From NCBI GenBank assembly GCA_964473255.1, contig CAYYOT010000002.1, positions 1-64,000 of the forward strand: a DNA stretch of 64,000 bases, written 5' to 3'. Position 1 is the first letter of the stretch. Each line of letters opens with the position of its first letter. A program made the position numbers and the translations under genes. The stretch is from Kuafuiihalomonas sp964473255. Lineage in GTDB: Bacteria > Myxococcota > Kuafuiibacteriia > Kuafuiibacteriales > Kuafuiibacteriaceae. Positions 58,959-64,000 of this stretch are shown here, in pieces. The notes below the pieces were generated by a model that was not told the origin of the DNA, ran no database searches, and saw only the letters and a list, made by a program, of their open reading frames with translations.

Positions 58959-60365
58959 CTACGGGCACTCGTAGGATATTTCGACTCGGGCCGGTTCCTG
59001 CTCTTCGATGGAAAGCGGAATCGTTCGCTCCCAACCGTCTTCGGCATTCAGGATCAGTGTCCGCTCTCCCGTGGGAGCATCGAAAGTGAGCAGCCGATAA
59101 CGCCCCTGGGGGCTAGGGACTGATTGGGCCTCGTCCACGTGCGCACCGTCGAGCTGTGCCTTCAACGTGGGCGGGGTGCACGAGTCGCCTCGAATCGTCA
59201 CCTGTACCTGGTTGAAGGAAAGAAAAGGAAGCGGCTCACTTTGCGCCGAGCCCAAAAAAGCCTCCAAAAGCACGAAGCTCAAGACCGCGGCCGACGCGAA
59301 CCCGAGCAAGAGAAGAGGGAGAGACGTCCGCTTTCGAAAGCCCGTGTAGAGTGTGTGAATTCGCCCCGTGTCGAAGCGAAACCAGCGAGTGGGTGGAGCG
59401 CTGGGTCGTGCGGAAGATTCTTCCACCGTATCCGGCACCGAGGCCTTGGCGAACTGACCGCTGACCGTCTCCGCTTCGTCATCGGGAGCGTCGAGAAGAA
59501 ACTGAGCCTCGACCAGCCGCAGGCATCGTCGTAGCTCCGCGGCGGACGGCATCCGGTCCTGTTTGTCCTTTTCGAGGAGCTGGTGAATCATCTCTTTCAA
59601 GTCGTCAGGCACGGGAAATCGCAAGGCGGACTCATGCAGGCTCGGGGGAACATCCTCGACATGAGCACGCAAGGCCGCAGCGATGGGGCGTGCCGGAAAA
59701 GGAAGGCGACCACTCACGCACTGATACAAGACGATCCCAAAACTGTAGAGATCCGTGCGCTCGTCGACCGTCTCTCCCAAGGCCTGCTCCGGTGCCATAT
59801 AGGCCGCCGTCCCCATGATCTGACCGCGCCCGGTCAACTGATTCAAAGTATCGCCAACCAGCTTGGCGATGCCGAAGTCGAGCACGCGGGCGACTTCGTT
59901 TCCGAAGTCCACTCTCTGCATGAATATGTTGGCCGGTTTTAGGTCGCGATGCACGATTCCCAGGTTGTGAGCCTCGGAAAGGGCACCGCACACCTGCTGA
60001 GCCATCGTCAGCACACGCAGCAAGCGAAAATCGGTTTGATGCATTCGACTATCGAGCGTCGAACCCTCGAGAAGCTCGGATACGAAGAAGGGACGACCGT
60101 CGTCCAGCGTACCCAAGTCGGTCATCCGCACGGTGTTTGGATGCTTCAGTTTTCGCGCGATGAACGACTCTCGGGCGAAGCGCTTGGCGATTTCTTCATC
60201 CAGACTCAGCTCCGGAAGGAGCACCTTGAGAGCGACCTTGGTCTCGACGTTGAGATCGTGGGCTTCGTAGACGACGCCCATACCGCCAGCGCCGAGGACG
60301 CCGTCGATTCGGTAGCGTCCAGCGACGACCTCACCAACGTAGTCCTTGTCGAGGTCGAGCCCCAC
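58959..60365 (-). CDS. Membrane-anchored Ser/Thr protein kinase
   Basis: This 468-residue PknB-type kinase has a glycine loop (LGAGGMGVVYEA), catalytic Lys (VALKVL), HRDLKPANIF and DFGIAK motifs, and GTAAYMAPEQA at the activation segment end, so it should be active. A linker leads to one transmembrane helix (LPLLLLGFASAAVLSFVLLEAF, about residues 345-367) and a C-terminal periplasmic domain of about 95 residues (QVQVTIRGDSCTPPTL) of unknown fold. Kinases of this type (PpkA) regulate T6SS by Fha phosphorylation, and T6SS genes lie next to it. It is divergent from the TPR-like gene. The GTG start at 60365 has no strong ribosome site. Confidence 0.9.
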   Translation of the reverse strand: MGLDLDKDYVGEVVAGRYRIDGVLGAGGMGVVYEAHDLNVETKVALKVLLPELSLDEEIAKRFARESFIARKLKHPNTVRMTDLGTLDDGRPFFVSELLEGSTLDSRMHQTDFRLLRVLTMAQQVCGALSEAHNLGIVHRDLKPANIFMQRVDFGNEVARVLDFGIAKLVGDTLNQLTGRGQIMGTAAYMAPEQALGETVDERTDLYSFGIVLYQCVSGRLPFPARPIAAALRAHVEDVPPSLHESALRFPVPDDLKEMIHQLLEKDKQDRMPSAAELRRCLRLVEAQFLLDAPDDEAETVSGQFAKASVPDTVEESSARPSAPPTRWFRFDTGRIHTLYTGFRKRTSLPLLLLGFASAAVLSFVLLEAFLGSAQSEPLPFLSFNQVQVTIRGDSCTPPTLKAQLDGAHVDEAQSVPSPQGRYRLLTFDAPTGERTLILNAEDGWERTIPLSIEEQEPARVEISYECP

Positions 60366-60541
60366 AGCGTGCGAAAGATAGCACAGCGCGAGATTGGACC
60401 CTAGGGCGGACCCTTGGGAGGCGGTGCGTCATCTGCCGACAACGGGCGCCTCGACGACCCGCGGATCCCGGCGTTCGGACCAGCCGCCCGGGCTTGCTCG
60501 AGGCCTAGGCACTCGCTACGTTCCTGCGCCGGGGGCGGTTT

Positions 60542-61237
60542 TTGAGCTTTCTCAGCTACTTTGGGTTTGTCGCCAAGCGTGCGCGGGGGGAGTTGGAGAA
60601 CGCCCCGCGTCCGCTCGTTGTTACGGCTCGCGACGTTGATCCCCGCATCCAGGCGCTCGTCCGACAGGTCGTGAGCCGCGACGATGTGGAACTCCACTTC
60701 GACGACGATGAGCCTCGCTCGTTTTCATCGTTTCATCGCCTCGTCGACGTGCGGAGCCATCTCTATAGCAAGACCGACCGGTGTTTGAGGCTCTGTCAGG
60801 AGCAGATTCGAGAGACACCCGATCTCGATATCGCCTATATCTGGTGTAGCGCTTGCTTCATGGAGATGCGCCATCGTGACGAGGCGACCGACACTCTCGT
60901 CGAAGGGGGCAAGGCGTCTCGACGCAAGTACTCGCTCTACCTTCGTTTGGCCGACAACGCACTCGATCGCGAGGAGGACGCCAACTTCATCGGCTGGTCG
61001 CTCGCGGCCGTTGCCGTTCAGGGGCTTCGGCCGTCCGAAGCACGACCGGTTCTTTACGCGGCACAGTTCGCCGAGAACCTCGAACTGAGCGACCTCCGCG
61101 AAGCGCTAGAGAGCCGGCTCGAAGGTATGGAAATCAAGCCGCTCAACGTCCGCGTGAAACAGAATATCAAGCGTATGACCGACAAGGCCGACGAGTCGAT
61201 CCGAAGCTCGGTCGCCGAAGCCGCCTCTCTCTTCTAA
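60542..61237 (+). CDS. Hypothetical TPR-like helical protein
   Basis: This 231-residue protein is soluble, rich in helices, and shows tetratricopeptide-like spacing in the middle (CLRLCQEQIRETPDLDIAYIWCSACF, then DEATDTLVEGGKASRRKYSLYLRLADNAL). TTG at 60542 is the best start available. The family is not recognised. It is convergent with the T6SS minus-strand operon (1 base between stops) and divergent from the kinase, so it may be a T6SS accessory or kinase partner. Confidence 0.6.
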   Translation: MSFLSYFGFVAKRARGELENAPRPLVVTARDVDPRIQALVRQVVSRDDVELHFDDDEPRSFSSFHRLVDVRSHLYSKTDRCLRLCQEQIRETPDLDIAYIWCSACFMEMRHRDEATDTLVEGGKASRRKYSLYLRLADNALDREEDANFIGWSLAAVAVQGLRPSEARPVLYAAQFAENLELSDLREALESRLEGMEIKPLNVRVKQNIKRMTDKADESIRSSVAEAASLF

Positions 61238-61238
61238 T

Positions 61239-61592
61239 TCATTCCTTCGTCCAAGACTCGGGGGCGAGGGTCGGTAGCGAGATCTCCACGTCGCCTGGCT
61301 TGAGACCACTCACTCGAAGTAGACCGTCGTCGTCAGTTCGTCCCATGGCCGAGCGGCCCTCTCCGTCGACGACTTTGACCGTGACGCCACGAAGGGGCGT
61401 ATCGTCTTCGTCCACGATGCTGAACTCGATCCAGCCGACCGCTTCCTCGGGCTTGTTTTCTCGAGGGGGATCAGCCTCTACCGTGTTCTTTGTGGCGTCG
61501 TGGCCGGAGCATGGCTGCACCGGGCCGGGGGGCTCGGCCGGAGCGGAAGTCGACGAGTCGGCCGAGGATTTGGCTTTCATCTTGGCACTCAT
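61239..61592 (-). CDS. Small protein with carboxypeptidase-regulatory-like domain
   Basis: This 117-residue protein has a Ser/Pro-rich N-terminus and a C-terminal transthyretin/CNA-B-like sandwich (IEFSIVDEDDTPLRGVTVKV and TDDDGLLRVSGL). Its middle pattern (DE-x3-P ... TD-x-DGL) also occurs in the LysM protein at 39.4-40.0 kb. It is the last gene of the T6SS minus-strand operon and overlaps the previous stop in ATGA. It may be a T6SS spike decoration, effector tail or immunity partner; no signal peptide was seen. Confidence 0.65.
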   Translation of the reverse strand: MSAKMKAKSSADSSTSAPAEPPGPVQPCSGHDATKNTVEADPPRENKPEEAVGWIEFSIVDEDDTPLRGVTVKVVDGEGRSAMGRTDDDGLLRVSGLKPGDVEISLPTLAPESWTKE

Positions 61593-61990
61593 GACTGTGC
61601 ATTCTCCAAATACGACCAGTATTCGGGATGACTCAAGCTCGCTGCTCGTTCCCAGACGCGATCGGATAGTTCGGCGACCATGATGGGAAGGCTCGCGTCC
61701 GCAGACTCGACCTGCCGACAGAGGTATTCGTGGATTTCGCTGTCGGCGTAGAACCCGGGCGAGACCGTAAAAAGCAGAGTCACGAATAGTGTGATTCCCC
61801 GTTCGGTGACGAGTCCGTAGCTTCGGGCTCGGGCAACGCCGCCCTTGACCAGCTTGGCGAGCTGTGACGGGTCGTACGACTTGACGTCTTCCAGGTGATT
61901 GTCCACGAGGTGCTGACAGATCCGACCCGTCAGAAGGCGGTCCGTCTCCTCCTGAAAGGCCTGCAGCTGCTCAGGACGTATCTTGAACAC
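61589..61990 (-). CDS. T6SS-operon hypothetical protein (133 residues)
   Basis: This small, mainly helical protein begins MFKIRPEQLQAFQEETDRLL and has a helix-turn pattern with GLVTERGITLFVTLLF and FYADSEIHEYLCRQVE. The N-terminal MFKIR-x-EQ-x-x-AF start occurs in short proteins found near T6SS effector-chaperone genes, as I recall, but no named family is certain. It follows the DUF4123 gene by 3 bases and overlaps the next by 4. A role with the DUF4123 chaperone is plausible. Confidence 0.6.
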   Translation of the reverse strand: MFKIRPEQLQAFQEETDRLLTGRICQHLVDNHLEDVKSYDPSQLAKLVKGGVARARSYGLVTERGITLFVTLLFTVSPGFYADSEIHEYLCRQVESADASLPIMVAELSDRVWERAASLSHPEYWSYLENAQS

Positions 61991-61993
61991 GCC

Positions 61994-62596
61994 TCACCTC
62001 CGCCAGCGCGGTCGCGGTCCCGGGGGCCGTGGACCTGTTCCCCTGGGGGGTGGTGGCGCAGCGCGCAACGACGAGATCGGGACATTGAAGCCAAGAGTCC
62101 GGAGCCGGTCTTCGCCGGGAGATGGCGGCACCACGAATGCGTCTGCTGGCCCGAAGAGCTGGGCGAGTTCCGGTTCCGTGCACGTGGGGATGAAGGCCGG
62201 CAGCACCCGAGGGTCGTAGTAGCGGAAGTTCAAATGGGTCCCATCGGGGCCCTCGACGACATTCAGCCCTTGAAGATGCTCGAAGAGCGTATCGAATCCG
62301 ACGCGGCTGGCAATGAAGATCCCCCACGGTTTGGACCAGAGCTCCTTCTGAAGCCAGTCCATCGTCGGGGGCTCGACGCTCCAAAGGTGCGGGCCGATGG
62401 CCCAGAAATCCTCGTCTTCCGTACTGGCGTACAACGATCGTCCGGCCGCACCCAGCTTGGCGGTGATTTCGGGGACGCGCTCCGACTGCACGGCGTCGAC
62501 CGCACAGAATAGCCGCGCGGCCTTCATCAGACCCTCGAGGTCGGGCGCGCTCAGCTCGCCTTCCTGATGAGCCGGCCGGTCGACGGAAGAGGCCAT
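61994..62596 (-). CDS. DUF4123 T6SS effector chaperone/adaptor
   Basis: This 200-residue protein shows the DUF4123 pattern: LFCAVDAVQSERVPE near the start, RSLYASTEDEDFWAIGPHLWSV, WGIFIASRVGFDTLFEHLQGL, and the characteristic NFRYYDPRVLPAFIPTC. DUF4123 proteins (TEC/Tap) load effectors onto VgrG or PAAR spikes. The C-terminal tail (about 30 residues, PPPPRGTGPRPPGPRPRWRR) is proline/arginine-rich and unusual. It starts 1 base after the TssK-like stop. The effector it loads may be outside this window or the small proteins downstream. Confidence 0.82.
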   Translation of the reverse strand: MASSVDRPAHQEGELSAPDLEGLMKAARLFCAVDAVQSERVPEITAKLGAAGRSLYASTEDEDFWAIGPHLWSVEPPTMDWLQKELWSKPWGIFIASRVGFDTLFEHLQGLNVVEGPDGTHLNFRYYDPRVLPAFIPTCTEPELAQLFGPADAFVVPPSPGEDRLRTLGFNVPISSLRAAPPPPRGTGPRPPGPRPRWRR

Positions 62597-62597
62597 G

Positions 62598-63638
62598 TCA
62601 TGCCCGCTCTCGAAGGTGATGGACGACGAGACCGATCTGTTCCGCGCAGGTGTCGATGCATCGACGCATGTCGGCTAGATCCGCGATCGGCGGAGGGACC
62701 TCGGTTGCGCCCGAGCCCAAGAAGCAGCTCATCGCTCCCATCAGTGCTTCCACTTCCGAGAAATACGCCATGGGCCCGATGTCTTCGCGACCGACCCGCG
62801 CGAGGAACTGCGATGCGGCCGCGGCGACGGGTGCCGCCCACGACGGTGGGCTCGTCCGTCCAGAAGACTCGCGAGACTGGGTAGGGCGTCGGCTCCTACG
62901 CGCGGACTGCTCGGCGTCATAACCGGGCGGGACTCGCACGTAGGAAGAGCGAGGAGGTGTGGGTGGGGCGGCAGGCGCGGGCGCAGCGCGCGTCTCTCCG
63001 GCCAAGGAGCGTATGCAGATCTCGCGGAGTGCCAGCACGTCTTCACGGATTCGCTTCACCTCCTCGCGCAGACGGTCCGTGGCACGCATGGTCTGGCACC
63101 AGGGAAGAAACAGCTCGTCGGCCGACCAGTCCGTGCTGCTCGCGCGATTGAAGGAGGCGACCTGAAGGCCTCGTCGAGCCAGTTCTGCGCTGTGACTCTG
63201 CGGATTCAAGAATGTGACCTGGTAGCTCGGGTACTCGAAGGTTCCGGCGGTTCCACCGGCGACACTGATCTCTTCGGCGTCCTCCCGCCAACCCCCGGGC
63301 ACGACGTAGGCGTCCATCTGTCCACCCTGGGCATCCGCGATGTTGAGCTGGCCTTCCAGACCATCCTCGGGACCGACGACCAGCGGAACTCCCGCTGGAG
63401 AAATCGCCATGAGACTCCGTACCTGTACCCAAAGAACGCCGCCCCCCGCTCCGGACTCGACGTCGAAGCTCGAAAGCTCCGGCGTAGACTCGATGACGCC
63501 GTGGTTGCCGGGCAGTGGCCGAAGTGCCCAGCGCTGAACGGCTTCGATGCGCTCATCCAGGGCCTGAAAGTGCTTGGCGTCGAGGGCGAGACCGTTGGCC
63601 CAGCGAACGCGCCGAAAGGCGTGTTTGACGTCCATCAT
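62598..63638 (-). CDS. TssK-like T6SS baseplate protein (short form)
   Basis: This 346-residue protein resembles the N-terminal shell domain of TssK (ImpJ/VasE): VRWANGLALDAKHFQALDERIEAVQRWALRPL, split here as VRWANGL and HFQALDERIEA, is the usual W-x-x-G...HFQ...D start. TssK links the T6SS baseplate to the membrane complex. The chain is about 100 residues shorter than typical TssK and has a low-complexity Pro/Ser/Arg stretch (about residues 205-260). AAGGAG precedes the ATG. The start overlaps the ClpV-like stop in ATGA. A divergent, possibly species-specific baseplate component is likely. Confidence 0.7.
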   Translation of the reverse strand: MMDVKHAFRRVRWANGLALDAKHFQALDERIEAVQRWALRPLPGNHGVIESTPELSSFDVESGAGGGVLWVQVRSLMAISPAGVPLVVGPEDGLEGQLNIADAQGGQMDAYVVPGGWREDAEEISVAGGTAGTFEYPSYQVTFLNPQSHSAELARRGLQVASFNRASSTDWSADELFLPWCQTMRATDRLREEVKRIREDVLALREICIRSLAGETRAAPAPAAPPTPPRSSYVRVPPGYDAEQSARRSRRPTQSRESSGRTSPPSWAAPVAAAASQFLARVGREDIGPMAYFSEVEALMGAMSCFLGSGATEVPPPIADLADMRRCIDTCAEQIGLVVHHLRERA

Positions 63639-64000
63639 GCTCCTTGTGCCACGTCGACGAGCACGACGCCATCGTCCGAGACGTCGAGTCGTACGTGCTT
63701 CTCGCCGGACTGACCCCGCTCGATGAGGTGCCGCGCGAGAGGCTTCTCGACATCCGAACGAATGTGGGCGAGCACCGACCGGGCGCCGAAAGTCGAGTCG
63801 TAGAACGACGCGAGATGCGACTCGATTGCCGGCGACCAGCTGATCTCGAGGCCCCGGGTCTGCTGCACGCGGCCAGCAACGCCTTTGAGCTCGCGGGCGA
63901 CCAAGCCTTCGACCGCGGCTTGCCCCAGACCATTGAAGATGACCGTATCCAGGCGGCCGAGGAACTCCTGGCGCAACTTCCCTTTCAGAGCTTCTTGATA
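63635..64000 (-). CDS. ClpV/ClpB-type AAA+ ATPase, C-terminal end (5' part outside window)
   Basis: About 121 residues of the C-terminal small domain of an AAA+ disaggregase enter from the right edge: LRQEFLGRLDTVIF (sensor-2 side of the second ATPase), then RGLEISWSPAIESHLASFYD and SVLAHIRSDVEKPLARHLIERG, followed by GVVLVDVAQGA at the end. Overlap with a TssK-like gene indicates ClpV (TssH), which recycles contracted T6SS sheath, rather than housekeeping ClpB. No start is visible; the frame is open to the last base. Confidence 0.78.
   Translation of the reverse strand, partial: YQEALKGKLRQEFLGRLDTVIFNGLGQAAVEGLVARELKGVAGRVQQTRGLEISWSPAIESHLASFYDSTFGARSVLAHIRSDVEKPLARHLIERGQSGEKHVRLDVSDDGVVLVDVAQGA

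Overview
The window is a 64 kb piece of high-GC bacterial chromosome, most likely from the Myxococcota. The best marker is a secreted M36-type metalloprotease (47.2-51.7 kb) ending in a Cys-Gly-Cys motif, a hydrophobic helix and an Arg/Lys tail, which is the MYXO-CTERM sorting layout of that phylum. A Ser/Thr protein kinase, lipoproteins with Pro-Asp-Ala repeats and a type VI secretion operon fit the same placement. No rRNA, tRNA, CRISPR array or insertion sequence was recognised. One scaffold gap (10 N at 27.1 kb) is flanked by poor C-rich sequence, so synteny across it is not guaranteed.

Layout. 0-1 kb: 3' end of groEL with its terminator, then a hemerythrin. 1.1-6.6 kb: a three-gene heavy-metal RND efflux operon. 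6.4-8.1 kb: small membrane proteins and a lipoprotein. 8.2-13.1 kb (minus strand): a DUF5132-like protein, an HMA-like protein, a P-type cation ATPase and a divergent S-adenosylmethionine synthetase, all overlapping and translationally coupled. 13.4-20.8 kb: a PAS-Fis regulator divergent from a sulfur module made of a split YeeE/YedE-type carrier, a fused 4Fe-4S/NrfD subunit, a cytoplasmic molybdopterin oxidoreductase resembling sulfite dehydrogenase SoeA, and a TorD-like chaperone. 20.9-32.3 kb: a surface-polysaccharide region with a GT39-like glycosyltransferase, an asparagine-synthetase-like protein, two Wzx-type flippases, a methyltransferase-like protein, a glycosyltransferase and two lipoproteins. 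32.5-36.3 kb: a SbtA bicarbonate transporter with a SbtB-like PII protein, convergent with bchJ-bchE. 36.3-40.7 kb: a lipoprotein, an amidohydrolase, a LysM protein and an NTF2-like protein. 40.8-47.2 kb: a 5'-nucleotidase-type phosphatase, a solute:sodium symporter, an OmpA-like lipoprotein, ArgG and a membrane protein. 47.2-58.2 kb: the M36 protease and a coupled TamA-TamB pair. 58.4-64 kb: a Ser/Thr kinase and the 3' part of a type VI secretion operon (ClpV, TssK-like, DUF4123 and two small proteins).

The most notable content is bchE-bchJ, two bacteriochlorophyll-biosynthesis genes, in a myxobacterial background. With the Soe-like sulfite-oxidising module and SbtA/SbtB bicarbonate uptake, they raise the possibility of a sulfur-oxidising, carbon-fixing phototroph. 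Only BchE and BchJ are direct evidence for pigment synthesis; no reaction-centre, carotenoid or RuBisCO gene is in the window, so the lifestyle is an inference. Other points worth attention are the metK paralogue coupled to a cation ATPase and the compact T6SS operon, one of whose small proteins shares a domain with the LysM protein about 20 kb away.
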